From NCBI RefSeq assembly GCF_030247185.1, contig NC_080572.1:85820435-85884434 (forward strand): a stretch of DNA of 64,000 nucleotides, written 5' to 3'. The position numbers and the translations under genes were made by a program. The notes under the pieces were generated by a model, which worked only from the letters and a program-made list of their open reading frames with translations, was not told the origin of the DNA and did not search any database. The DNA comes from Malaya genurostris (Eukaryota; Arthropoda; Insecta; Diptera; Culicidae). Below, in pieces: positions 47,251 to 59,100 of this stretch. Each line of letters begins with the position of its first letter. Position 1 is the first letter of the stretch.

Positions 47251-47722
47251 GTGGAATTCCAAATCTGAAATCGCGGGTTTCTTTACTTCCCGTCAATATC
47301 AATGTTTCAGTGGTATTCCGTATCGGAATGTGAATGTGAAAATAAAATGACAGCTAATGCACACACCCGAAATCGATTCTCGAATTCGGAATAATAGATT
47401 ACCGAATTGAATCGACAACACGATTTTTACTGATTGTTCACAAATCTGAATGCTCTTTTCCTAGATTCGTAATTAATTGGCTGAACATGTCGGTTAATAA
47501 CGAATATACCGAAATCAGTAAATGTAATGTATTAGCTTTTACCGACATTCGGGGAGACTCTTGTCATCTGTCAATTGTCAATTTTGCATCACACCACGTC
47601 GATATTTCTTGTGTAACGAAACACTATGCAAATTGTGCTAGGTAATAGATTCTTATATATCGCGAAAAGATAGACAAAGGAGATTTAACTATCAAATGAG
47701 TAAACTAAACTCTGAATATCTA

Positions 47723-48772
47723 CACACTTAAATTTTTTAGCTGAGTCTCGGCAAAAAAATGCCGAGATTCGCACAGCCGAGTAATCAGCAATCATCTCGG
47801 CAAAAATAAAATAACTGAGCGTCTCGGCACCCTCAAATTTGACAAACGTCAAATATTGCCGAAATCGCCAGCATAAGATTTACTGTTTGCTCAGTGAAAC
47901 GTTCGCTGAATATTCGGCAATCCAATAAAACGAAAAAATGAAAAAAACAAATTACCAAATCATCAGTAATTAAAAATTTAGTCAATTAATTTTGTTTGTA
48001 ATTTCTAAACATTATAAACACACCATTCAGGATCAAAAATTCATTTTATTAACACTTAAAGGAGGCTTATAAATTTGTTGCCAGTAGTGCTTAAAGCCTC
48101 TACCTTAAAACATGTAGCATAATAAAAAGCGGCGTTTCCGGATGCGGCCACCTTGAGTCGAGCTGGAAATATGAAAATAAAAATAAATATACAAAAATTT
48201 TCAATATTTAATGATGCATATACGGTATTGTTCAAAAAATAAACTTACTTTGATCTATTGAATTTGTCCTCCGTTTTGTCTCGAGGACTCTTTGAGCCGT
48301 GTTGGGTGTTTTTCCCTTATAATGTGATCTGATAAAGTCGCTTTTTATAAAGCGAAACATGTCACTATATTTATTCAATATTTTTACTTGCAAGTGGTGC
48401 CACGTTTCTTCGAAGATTATTCATTTTTTCACTCGAGAATTTCATCAGAAAATAATCGCGCAATGCGAAGCGAAAATGTAACGCAGCAATAAATGACAGC
48501 TGTCGTGCTGAATCTCGGCAACAGCTAGCGCATATTCCGAAATCTCGGCAAACGTCTCTGCTGATGTCGGCATATCTGTTGTTTACTGATAAATTCAGCA
48601 AGCAATTATGCCAAATTTCGGCAAAGTGAAGCATTTTACCGAAATATCAGTGAATGCATTTAACGAAGTTCAGAAACATGCGTATTGATTACTGAGCAAT
48701 CAGCAAATTTAGGTGTTGCTGATCAGTTTCGGCATTTTATTATGCCGAGCTCAAGAAATGGTTTTAAGTGTG
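47723..48772. mobile_element. Full TA-flanked DNA element carrying a minigene, 1050 bp
   Basis: Ends CACACTTAAA and TTTTAAGTGTG, flanked by TA at 47721-47722 and 48773-48774, as for Tc1/mariner-type insertion. Both ends are rich in subterminal YTCGGCA/TGCCGAR motifs (for example near 47743, 47757, 47799, 47824, 48516, 48543, 48577 and 48733-48744), possible transposase sites. The middle holds the minigene on the minus strand (exons 48360-48249 and 48162-48092). No transposase, so non-autonomous. Confidence 0.8.
48092..48360 (-). CDS. Second copy of the spliced minigene, stop changed
   Basis: Mirror of 46612-46880: exon 48360-48249, intron, exon from 48162. The codon TGA of the other copy is TTA here, so the frame would run 9 further residues to TAA at about 48065. 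Otherwise identical as far as I can see. Product unrecognised. Confidence 0.35.
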
Positions 48773-48839
48773 TACACTCAGGCATGAATAAACGAATGAA
48801 AATGGCGAAAACATAAACAGTAACCATTGACTACAATTA

Positions 48840-48990
48840 ACAATTCCATTGCACAGAGCTACACCAAACTTTTGATGAGTGCTACACCAGTGGTATCGGT
48901 GCAGAAAAAGTGTAGCACTGGTGTAGTGCAATTGGTAAAAACGAACGGTTTAGGTGCAGCTTTCGCTACACCGGTGTAGTGCAATTTAAA
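48840..48990. repeat. Short palindromic repeat, CTACACC/GGTGTAG motifs
   Basis: Several copies in both orientations of CTACACCRGTG and GTGTAGTGCAATT within about 130 bp. Probably a small foldback remnant. Confidence 0.5.
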
Positions 48991-49332
48991 AACGAAAACG
49001 ACATTAGATTGATTATCAACTTATAAATGACAATGGCAGATTTAGATTTATCAAATCCTTTCGCACCTTCTCGTAACCAAAATTGTTACCAATTATGATA
49101 TGTTTTCTCAGTTTAATGACACACACAACGTCATAATTTATGAATAAAATTGCTGGTGCATTTTTAAAACAAGAGTTCCAATGATATTTCAGACGTTGGA
49201 GTTAATAGTGGTTTTAAAAGTCTAGACGAGCAAAATTATTAATTATTAAAAATTAATTATTAAATCATTATTCCGGAATTGCAAGATAATCTGTGCAAAT
49301 TTATGAAAAAATTGTCACTCAATTCCATCGGA

Positions 49333-49746
49333 TTTTTTTCCATAAATACGTTTATTTCATAGGCAATATACATAAGTTTTTCTTCGCCGTTGCATCCACA
49401 ATACATGGTACTTTAAACCTAATACATTTCGAATATCATATTAGAATGTTGGTGTTCACTAGTTAATCTAAATACTGTTTTTATAGAGCGATTTGCTATT
49501 ATAAATTACATTAAATAAAATACATTTATTTTGTACATGATCTTATAACTATTTAGGTTTGTTCGGCACTTTTATTCATTTAATATAGCTGGCTATTGGT
49601 TGAACTCATGGAAGAGAAAGAGGTCTAACATAAAATAAAATTTAAATTGGAACTCCAATGGACTTAACGAAATGATAAAGATGTTTCATGTTAGAAAGGT
49701 CACGGCAAGCAAGAATGTCGCGAACTGGGACATTGGATAGTCTGAC
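49333..49746 (-). mobile_element. 5'-truncated I-clade LINE (3' end only)
   Basis: Reverse complement matches the end of the full LINE at 54109-60197: end of ORF2 (VRDILACRDLS... then a stop), the 3' UTR block ACGGCGAAGAAAAACTTATG, GAAATAAACGTATTTATG and a short A tail at 49333-49339. Diverged, and truncated at about 49746. Just past the break lie two copies of GACATCACGATACTCC in opposite orientation, a sequence from the LINE ORF1. Confidence 0.88.
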
Positions 49747-50432
49747 ATCACGATACTCCACGATACTAGACATCACGATACTCCACGCATGTAAATTTTT
49801 CAATTTCATTCATTCACTTGTATTTTTTCACAAGTGATGTTGATGGATAAGTAAACCAACTTGGGATGCGTTCGATAATTTGATAATCGAAACTGGGAGT
49901 TCTTATGTCATTTCATTATACCACGAAAATCATCTTAAAATTCGATTGATTTTTTAACAAATCCTCAAGAACCTTCCTTGAAACACCTCTAAACTATGCG
50001 CATTTCATAGCTAGATTCAAGCACGAATTGAAAAAAAAACTGTACCGTCTATGTAGAATGAAGTAAATGCAATAACGTGATGGGATCTAACTTATGGTTG
50101 ATTTACTCCAACAGCAGTTGTTTGTTTTACTAAGGAGTATCTTTTCGCCGATGCCAATGCGGTTCGCGTGGTTTGCAATAAAATAATGCTATTAATTTAC
50201 AGTCCGGCACGCGATTAGTATTCATCGTGCCAAGCTTACCGCTATATGGTTACAAGTAATGCCTTTTTCAATGATATCTACTTGTACACTGTACTTCAGT
50301 GTTCGCTTGTAGAACCGATGGCTGAAGGAAATGTTTCTTTTTCGTTTTCTATTCAACAGTCGCGTATTGAGTTTCGATCATTGTACGTCGTTCACCTGAG
50401 ACGGTGTCACAGGGTAGCTCGTGGTGTACACG

Positions 50433-52264
50433 ATGTCCTTGGCGAGGGTAACGAGCGGCTGGGAGGACAACAAGTCCCGTTCTGAAACAGTACTGTATCC
50501 GGAAAAAGTAACCTCTGCCAACGGACGTTTTTTGTACTGCCGTGGTGGACTAGCACGTAGCGGAAGTAGAGATGATGCAAAGTTACACAAGAGTTTGGAA
50601 GAGATCTCCAAGGACATCAAGGAATTGGAAGATTTCATATCGGTCACGGAAGACATCTTGAGGCGTGAGCGGGAATTCGACGAGCAGCTCTATCAAAGAG
50701 AACGTCAACGGAAAGCTTTTGAGAAAACGATGCAGCAGATCAAGAATAAGTGCAGTCCGACGAAGATTTGCTTTGGCCGAACGGATAGTTCCAGGGTCAA
50801 ATCACCGACCTTTAAAGTAAACATAACACAAAAGAGACGCATCAAATCGTTCAGTCCGAAAGGGTATAAGTCGAAATTATATTTTCGAAACGGAAAAATC
50901 GGATGTCTGGAGGCTGAAGGCGCCGTTTCAAATTTAAGAAGTACGCACGAATTAGTGAAAAAGATAATAAACGATGAGAACAACATGTTAGTTAAATTGG
51001 AACATCAACACTACACGACGGGCGTGAAAGAAGAAAAAGAAGAGTCGGTCGGGGTGGGAGCTGCGCTGGAAAGTTTGCAGATGTGTGTTGCGGAGTCAGC
51101 TCACTCGCTTTGCGATGAATCATATAAGGCAATACACGACGAATCCGAAGATAACATGCTCCAGTCGAAGCCAGCACAAATCCTTAGTAACGAAAAGGAT
51201 TTGGAGGACATTGGAAACACGTAACTTGGTGAAGCTAACATCGGAAATAATTATTATAGTTTTTTCTGTGTTCTAGGAGTCCTCCACCAAGCGCAAACGA
51301 TTTTGTAACCGGACGGCTAAGACATCTCGCAAATCGTTTTTCGGAACGTACCAAACGCATGAGGAGCAAGCTGGAGATTCCTCCGACCCCTTCGAGTAGC
51401 GTTAGTGCCCCTTCTATAGCGCCTTCCACACAAAGACACAATAATGAATGTGAGCTAAAGAAAATGTGCTTGTAACATGAAAAGTTTAAAAATATTTTCT
51501 ATTCCAGTGCGAGCCATTCAAAATTCCGCCCTCACCCTTCAGTCGGCGACTGGAGCAAACACGTGTCATCATCACTATTTCTGTCCCATTTTTTGCACCG
51601 GTGCAAAAACAAATACGGTTCTAGATCCACAAGGAAAATTTTACATTTCTTGGTTATTCATAGTATCACTTTCATTTTTGTACAACGCTTGGGTGATCCC
51701 GTTGCGATCCTCGTTTCCGTACCAAACCCCAGAGAACACTAAATACTGGATTGCCGTTGATATATGCGCCGATGTCGTTTATCTAATTGATATTCTATTC
51801 GTCAAACACAGAATAATGTATCTTTTCGAAGGATTTTGGGTCAAAGATACGAACTTGACACGAAAAAATTACATGCGAAAGCTGCAGTTTAAGGTACGAG
51901 TGTTTGGAAAAAAGTTTTTCTTTTCACTGAAGTAACATTTTTGTGCTGTTGATTCCAGATGGACCTGCTTGCTCTAATGCCGTTGGATTTACTTTACTTG
52001 AAGGTTGGTACCGAACACGTGGTGCTCCGTGCACCACGATTGTTAAAGATTCAAAGCTTTTGGGAATTCTTCAAGCTGATTGATCGGGTCATCTCTTCGC
52101 CGCATATGGTAAGCAGGTGACATTGACACGTCTGAATGGGTTTTAATCCGTACGTATGTTTTTGTTTTGTACATAACAGATACGCGTCGTCAAGACACTC
52201 ACCTATATGCTGTATATGATACATTTGACGGCTTGCTCGTACTATGCGTACAGTGCATATCAAG
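50433..52264 (+). CDS. CngB: CNG channel beta-like subunit, 5' exons (partial)
   Basis: Cyclic nucleotide-gated cation channel, modulatory (CNGB-type) subunit. Exons 50433-51220, 51277-51449, 51508-51893, 51959-52108 and 52180-52264 join in phase; the next exon (pore, S6, cyclic nucleotide domain) is not in the window. Residues 1-260 are a long charged, partly coiled-coil N terminus; exon 2 has a VTGRLRHLANRFSERTKRMRSK block typical of CNGB proteins; exon 3 holds S1 (YISWLFIVSLSFLYNAWVIP), the FPYQTPENT loop and S2 (DICADVVYLIDILF); exon 4 holds S3 (MDLLALMPLDLLYLKVG) and a sparsely charged S4 (RAPRLLKI); exon 5 holds S5 (LTYMLYMIHLTACSYYAYSAYQG). ATG 50433 is the first Met after an in-frame stop, but an upstream exon is possible. 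Confidence 0.88.
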
Positions 52265-53267
52265 GTAAATCATATTATGACGATGGGTTTAGCACGTAAT
52301 CAAGTCAAAAAAGGTTAAGCGTTAATACTAGCAAGTTATTTAATTGGAATCAGTTCGAGTCGCGTTGGTTCGAAATTAAATCTCATTACTCTGGTATAAC
52401 AAGAAACTACACTTACTCTGGTATAACAAGAAAGGGGAATTTGAAAGCTCTGTAATAAATTCTCCTTTTGAAAACATAAAGCAAAAAGTGTACGCTAAAA
52501 GAAGTCGTATACGGATGAAATCGAATAAGAGTTAATAGTATCATAAGATTTATTATTTGGTTCTGAACTTGCAAAAATCGGTTTAACCATTCCTGATGTC
52601 GAGATCCATTACGATGTCTTTTGATCACTATTTTCAATCGGAACCTAGCAATTTGATCCAGTTATGAAGACCTTGGGTCATATTTTTGACATCACTTATA
52701 TGAAATCAACACTCCTGTAATCCTGTAATTCCTGCCATGAACTGGGATCCGTAAAAATAATAGTTGATGGGACCATTTGTTGTCCCGTTCAGACTTGTGT
52801 TTGGGAAAATCGGCCCAGCCGTTTTTAAAATCGATTTAAGTCTCGTTCCGGTGGCTTTTGAATACTAATTCCGGAGCACCCGGAACGTGATATCAGGGGT
52901 GACGTGGTTCATATTTTTGACCACCAACTAACAAGTTCTGCAAACCAGAGAATGTACGGACCAATTTATTTGTCATTATATTGTCACTTATAAAAACACA
53001 CTTTTAATTTAATGTTCTCGACACTTATCACTCTGTTATTCCGGAACCAGATGTCGTAAAAAGCAATGTCCGAGAAAAGTGAGTACTCCTTTTCCAGTTT
53101 TTTGCATTCTCGTATAGACTAGTTATACAATCACAGTGACAACCGACTTTTGAACCGAACCCTGGAGGGTCAAGGGGCATACACCATTTGAATAAGTTTG
53201 TCGAATGTACAAAATGTATGTAATAATTTAGTGCATTTACTTTCCTCGGAGATGGAATTGATTTTCA
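52265..53267 (+). other. CNG intron, first part
   Basis: Starts with the donor GGTAAATC. No exon-like sequence seen; 53090-53267 has decayed repeat text of the family seen at 3480 (TTTTCACTTACTTAAAATAA, GTGGTTGCATACAAAATTCC). Confidence 0.55.
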
Positions 53268-54108
53268 CTTACTTAAAATAAAATGTGGTTGCATACAAAA
53301 TTCCTAAATATCATTTGAATATGATCTGTTATTGCATCTTCCGTTTCTGGAATCATAGAGTGATGAATTCTTAAACTTTTAAACCGTTGTTCAGAGCGGC
53401 GATACAGAAAACGTAAAGTTTCCTCTACATCAGTTAATAAAATCTACTGAATTTTATCTGACTTCGGGCTACAATCCACAGATTATAAAATGCCTAAAAT
53501 GTTAAACCCATGTTTAAAGCGACGATGCAGAAAACTCCAAAAAAAATCAAATTGGGGTCTAAACTAGCTCAGTTTTTGAGTAATGTTATTTGATTCCGAA
53601 TCCGGAAGAATAGGAAATAATGGTCAAAATCACCAATATGGTCTTCTCAGTTCGATATCTCGGATGTGACAAAATAGATTTTCACGAGCTTAGATGCAAC
53701 TTACTTAAAATAAAATGTGGTTGCATACAAAATTCCTAAATATCATTTGAATATGATCTGGATCTACCTTCCGTTTCTGGAATTATAGAGTGATGAATTC
53801 TTAAACTTTTAAACCGTTGTTCAGAGCGGCGATACAGAAAACGTAAACTTTCCTCTACATCAGTTAATAAAATCTACTGAATTTTATCTGACTTCGGGCT
53901 ACAATCCCACAGATTATAAAATACCTAAAATGTTAAACCCATGTTTAAAGCGACGATGCAGAAAACTCCAAAAAAATCAAAAAAAATTGGGGTCTGGGGA
54001 CGGGTATAGTGTGATGGGATAGTCGATGCCTTTCACGCAGTCCGTCTGGGTTCGATTCCCAACCCCGCACATAGGGTCAGAAAGATTTTCTGGTCCGAAG
54101 AGGCGAAT

Positions 54109-54834
54109 CATTCAGTAATAGCCGTTCAACCGAGAAGGTTGTGTATAGAAGCGTACAGTTTAATAACGCTGGTTGGTTTACACGCGTTAAATACGACAAC
54201 GGTTGAACTACAGGTAGAGACCTGTTGGCAGCAGCCGTTAAAACGTATAGTCGTGCTGCATAAGAGAGCCCTAGTGCTGGGCCAAGCTGGTGAAGGAAAC
54301 AACAAAGGGCGTTTCCCAAACTCTACCCAGGCCGCAATATACAGCCACAAGTGCTGAGCAGGAGAGTGCAAAGGCACATCGAAGAGGAAGAGTGCAAAGG
54401 CACATAGAAGCAGGAGAGTGCAAAGGCACACCGGTGCGAAGGCACTTCGGTGCAGAAGCATATCGGTGCGGAGCACAAGGAAGAAGGAGACAAGACAACT
54501 CGGTCTTTCCACTGCCATACAACACGCAGGTATACACCGGTGACCTGCGCTGGTTACAGCTGGCGAAGACGAAAGCAAATCGGAATTCGAGTGGTGCTGG
54601 ATGTCAGGTAGCAGTAGCATCACATCATATTCTATCGCTACAGTGAGCTTCAGCATTGTATCAACGTCCAGATACATCCAACAAGAACATCTAGAGCAAC
54701 GAGGATCTACACGGCAGTGCAACGGAGATAGACAACAATTTCAAGGTAGAAGTTTTTTCTTTTCCTTTTGATTGAGTACTGTGTAGTGTTGGTTTCAAAT
54801 TTTATTTTAAAGTTTAGTTAAAAATTTTAATGTA
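54109..54834 (+). promoter_or_regulatory. LINE 5' UTR with degenerate GTGCAAAGGCAC repeats
   Basis: Probable internal promoter region. It starts CATTCAGTAATAGCCGTTCA and holds a run of imperfect repeats of GTGCAAAGGCACATMGAAG at 54365-54480. The layout repeats at 63322-64000 in a related element. A long antisense open frame crosses it (see findings). Confidence 0.7.
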
Positions 54835-56124
54835 ATGGATGAATCCATGGACGTAAATCCTAGCATGAATCCGATACCCCCACGAACGAAAAAATATCAG
54901 GAGAGCTCTTCTGGGCCTTGGATAGTCTTTTTTAGACGTATATCAAAGCCATTAAACATTTTTCAAATTAATAAAGGTTTGACATCACGATACTCTTCAA
55001 TCAAAGAGATCATAAAAGTAAATAACGATAAAATTCGTGTTGTGGTAAATAATTTGAAACACGCGAATGATATTGTCTCTTCGGAACATTTCAATAAAGA
55101 GTATAAAGTTTACATACCCTCCAAAGATGTCGAAATTGACGGTGTTGTTACCGAAGCGAGTCTTTCGGTAGATGATTTACTCAAGCATGGTGTTGGTCGT
55201 TTCAAGAACTCTATGCTTGAGGGTGTGAAAATACTGGAGTGCAAACAACTGTACTCAGTAGTTCATGAAGAGGAAAAAAAAGTTTATCGCCCATCAGACT
55301 CGTTTCGAGTGACATTTGCCGGGTCTGCGTTGCCGTCCCATGTCTATGTCGATAAAATTCGCCTCCCTGTTCGGCTTTTTGTTCCAAATGTAATGAATTG
55401 TACGATCTGCAAAAAATTCGGCCACACAGCTACTTACTGTAGTAATAAACCAAAATGTATTAAGTGTGAAGGGCCTCATAAAGATAATGATTGCAACAAG
55501 GAAATTGAAAAATGTATTTATTGTGGGAATAGTCCTCATGATGATATTTCAGTATGCACTGCATTTAAAGTGCACAAAGACAAAATTAAGCTTTCTTTAA
55601 AAGCACGGTCTAAGCGCACATATGCAGAAATGCTTAAAACGGTCATTGATGTCCCTCCTTTGGAAACCGAAAACGGGTTTTCAAATCTAGAGGAACCAGA
55701 GGACTCTGACTCTGACGAAAATAGTGAAGGTAATTCGTTTATCACTACCCAAGGGTCAGTTAAGAGAAAGAAGTCTTCCTCCAAATTACCAAAAAAGACA
55801 CCTAAAATTTCATCTTCAAAAAAAGATCCCCGTGTTAAACAAAAAAAGTCAAAACCAAAGACTGTGCCTCCTGGTTTGTCAAATTCACAAACCAATCCAG
55901 GATCTAGTACAGAAAAAGATAATAATCCAGTGGGCTCCATTTCACAGCCACCAACAGGATTACTGAAGTTTTCGGAAATTGTTGAATGGATTTTCTCAGC
56001 ATTCAATATATCTGAACCCTTAAAGACCCTCATAATGGCATTCCTTCCAATAGCTAGAACCTTTTTGAAGCAGTTATCAGCTCAATGGCCAATTGTCTCA
56101 GGTTTTGTATCTTTTGATGGATAA
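54835..56124 (+). CDS. LINE ORF1, gag-like protein with three zinc knuckles
   Basis: 429 residues, the RNA-binding chaperone of non-LTR elements. Residues about 20-180 form an RRM-like region; residues about 188-245 hold three knuckles: C-x2-C-x4-H-x4-C (CTICKKFGH), C-x2-C-x3-H-x4-C (CIKCEGPH) and C-x2-C-x4-H-x5-C (CIYCGNSPH). The C-terminal half is acidic then Lys/Ser/Pro-rich, ending in a hydrophobic helix. It starts at the first ATG after the 5' UTR. Its stop overlaps the ORF2 start in ATGGATAA. Confidence 0.9.
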   Translation: MDESMDVNPSMNPIPPRTKKYQESSSGPWIVFFRRISKPLNIFQINKGLTSRYSSIKEIIKVNNDKIRVVVNNLKHANDIVSSEHFNKEYKVYIPSKDVEIDGVVTEASLSVDDLLKHGVGRFKNSMLEGVKILECKQLYSVVHEEEKKVYRPSDSFRVTFAGSALPSHVYVDKIRLPVRLFVPNVMNCTICKKFGHTATYCSNKPKCIKCEGPHKDNDCNKEIEKCIYCGNSPHDDISVCTAFKVHKDKIKLSLKARSKRTYAEMLKTVIDVPPLETENGFSNLEEPEDSDSDENSEGNSFITTQGSVKRKKSSSKLPKKTPKISSSKKDPRVKQKKSKPKTVPPGLSNSQTNPGSSTEKDNNPVGSISQPPTGLLKFSEIVEWIFSAFNISEPLKTLIMAFLPIARTFLKQLSAQWPIVSGFVSFDG

Positions 56125-59100
56125 TTTATCACCCGTCGCAAATGATACAATCACTGTCCTGCAGTGGAATTGTCGAAGCATCATGCCAAAACTTGATTCA
56201 TTTAAAATATTATTGCATAGTCAAAAATGTGATGTATTTGCTTTATGCGAAACATGGCTTACTTCAAACATAGCTTTAAATTTTAATGATTTTAACATTA
56301 TACGTCTCGATAGAGACTCTCCGTATGGTGGAGTGCTTTTGGGAATTAAGAAATGCTATTCCTTTTATAGATTAAACATCCCTTCAACTTCTAGTATAGA
56401 AGTTGTTGCTTGCCAAATAAACATTAAAGGCAAAGATATTTGCATAGCTTCGGTTTATATTCCTCCAAAAGCACAAGTTGGACAGCAACAGCTTAATGAA
56501 ATGGTTGAAGCCCTTCCTGCACCACGATTGATTCTGGGGGATTTAAATTCGCACGGTATTATGTGGGGTTTCGTTTACAATGATAGCAGATCATCTTTAA
56601 TACAAAACATTTGTGACAATTTTAGCATGACGGTATTAAATATGGGTAGCATGACACGGATCCCAAGACCTCCGGCACGCCCAAGTGCATTAGATCTATC
56701 TCTTTGCTCAACATCAATTCGACTAGATTGCACCTGGAAAATACTGCCTGATTTACACGGTAGCGATCATTTACCAATCATCATCTCAATTAGCAGTAGC
56801 AATTGCATTGCTACTTCCGCTAGTATTCCATATGATTTGACAAAAAATATCGACTGGATTAAATACCAAAGTAGTATCTCTAGTATTTTGAATTCAATGG
56901 AAGAGCTCCCTCCACTTGAAGAATATGACTTCCTCATTTGTTCGATTCTGGAGGCAGCAGAACAATCCCAAACTAAACGCTTTCCTGGGCCAACGACTAA
57001 CAGAAGGCCTCCCAACTCCTGGTGGGACAAAGAGTGCTCAGAGGCTAAACTCGCAAAACAAAATGCTTGCAAGACGTTTCTAAAAAGGGGAGCAGGAACT
57101 CCTCAGAATTTTGAAAAACTTATGGTTTTAGAAACCAAGTACAAGAGCATACTTCGAGCCAAAAAATGTAGCTATTGGAGACATTTTGTCGAAGGTTTGT
57201 CAAGAGATACCTCAATGAGCACTCTTTGGAACACGGCCAGACGAATGAGGAATCGTAACGTGGGCAATGAGAGTGATGAATACTCGAACCGATGGATATT
57301 TGACTTTGCTAGGAAAGTTTGCCCAGATTCTGTTCCTACGCAGAGCATTATACGGGAATCTCCTCCTAATAATAGTTTTATTAATAACCCATTTTCAATG
57401 ATGGAATTTTCTATAGCACTCTTGTCTTGTAACAATAAGGCTCCAGGGTTGGACAGAATTAAATTCAACTTGGTGAAGAATCTGCCCAACCTCGCAAAAA
57501 GACGTTTGTTGGAATTGTTCAACAAGTTTCTTGAGCAAAATATTGTTCCACCTGACTGGAGACAAGTGAAAGTTATCGCCATTCAAAAACCGGGGAAACC
57601 AGCTTCCAATCACAACTCATATAGACCCATTGCGATGTTGTCCTGCATCAGAAAATTGTTCGAAAAAATTATTCTACGACGTCTCGACACTTGGGTCGAG
57701 ACGAACGGTTTGTTGTCAGATACTCAGTTTGGCTTCCGTAGAAATAAAGGGACGAATGATTGCCTTGCATTACTTTCGTCTGACATCCAAATTGCCTTCG
57801 CTCAAAAGCAACAAATGGCATCTGTATTTTTAGACATTAAAGGAGCATTTGATTCAGTTTCCATTGATGTTCTTTCAGACAAGCTCCACCAAAATGGACT
57901 CCCAGTGGTTATAAATAATTATTTGCACAACCTTTTGTCAGAGAAACACATGCATTTTTCACATGGCGATTTGGCAACACTCAGAAATAGTTACATGGGT
58001 CTCCCGCAAGGCTCATGCCTCAGTCCGCTCCTCTATAATTTATACGTAAATGACATTGACAGCTGTCTAGTAACCCCATGTACACTAAGACAATTGGCAG
58101 ATGATGGCGTGGTTTCAGTTACTGGACCCAAAGCTATTGATCTGCATAAACCATTGCAAGATACCTTAGATAACTTGTCCGATTGGGCTGTTCATCTTGG
58201 TATCGAATTCTCTGCGGAGAAAACAGAGTTAGTCGTCTTTTCAAGAAAGCATGATCCCGCGCAGCTTCAGCTTCATATGATGGGAAGAATGATCCAACAG
58301 GTTTTAACTTTTAAATACCTCGGGGTGTGGTTCGATTCCAAATGCACGTGGGGAGGACACATTAGGTTTCTGATAACAAAATGCCAACAAAGAGTAAATT
58401 TTCTTCGAACAATAACAGGATCTTGGTGGGGTGCTCATCCGGAAGATCTAATAAAATTGTATCAGACAACGATACTTTCAGTGATGGAATATGGATGCGT
58501 TTGCTTTCGTTCCGCTGCAAACTCTCATATTATCAAACTGGAGCGAATTCAGTATCGTTGTTTGCGAATTGCTTTAGGGTGCATGCATTCGACACATACA
58601 ATGAGTCTTGAAGTTCTGGCGGGAGTTCTTCCATTAAAAGATCGATTTTGGGAGCTTTCATCACGCCTGCTAATAAGATGTGAGGTGCTGAATCCCATGG
58701 TAATTAATAATTTCGAACGACTAGTCGAGCTTCGATCTCAAACAAAATTCATGACAGTATATTTTAACCATATGTCACAGGAAATCAACCCTTCAAGATA
58801 TATTCCTACCCGTGTCAGCCTCCTAAATGTCCCTGACTCAACTTTATTTTTCGATACATCCATGCAGCGCGAAGTGCGTGGAATCCCGGATCATCTACGT
58901 TCGACGGAAATCCCAAAAATATTTTTAAGTAAGTTCAGGCATATTGACTCTGAGAAAATGTTTTACACGGACGGATCGCGAATTGAAGAAGCGACAGGGT
59001 TTGGTATGTTCAACAATAATGTTTCGGCCTCATTTAGGCTTCAAGAACCTGCATCTGTTTATATAGCAGAGTTAGCAGCAGTTCATTATAGTTTGAGTGT

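Noticed and set aside
48371..48634. 87-codon minus-strand frame next to the minigene
   Set aside because: Composed of subterminal repeats of the element; no conserved counterpart in the truncated copy beyond the arm.
50705..51177. Minus-strand open frames of 61-93 codons opposite the CNG first exon
   Set aside because: Shadows of the plus-strand coding exon, which has family-specific sequence and proper splice sites.
54046..54062. Possible tRNA gene (B-box GGTTCGATTCCC)
   Set aside because: No cloverleaf or acceptor stem could be formed; it is the tRNA-derived head of a SINE.
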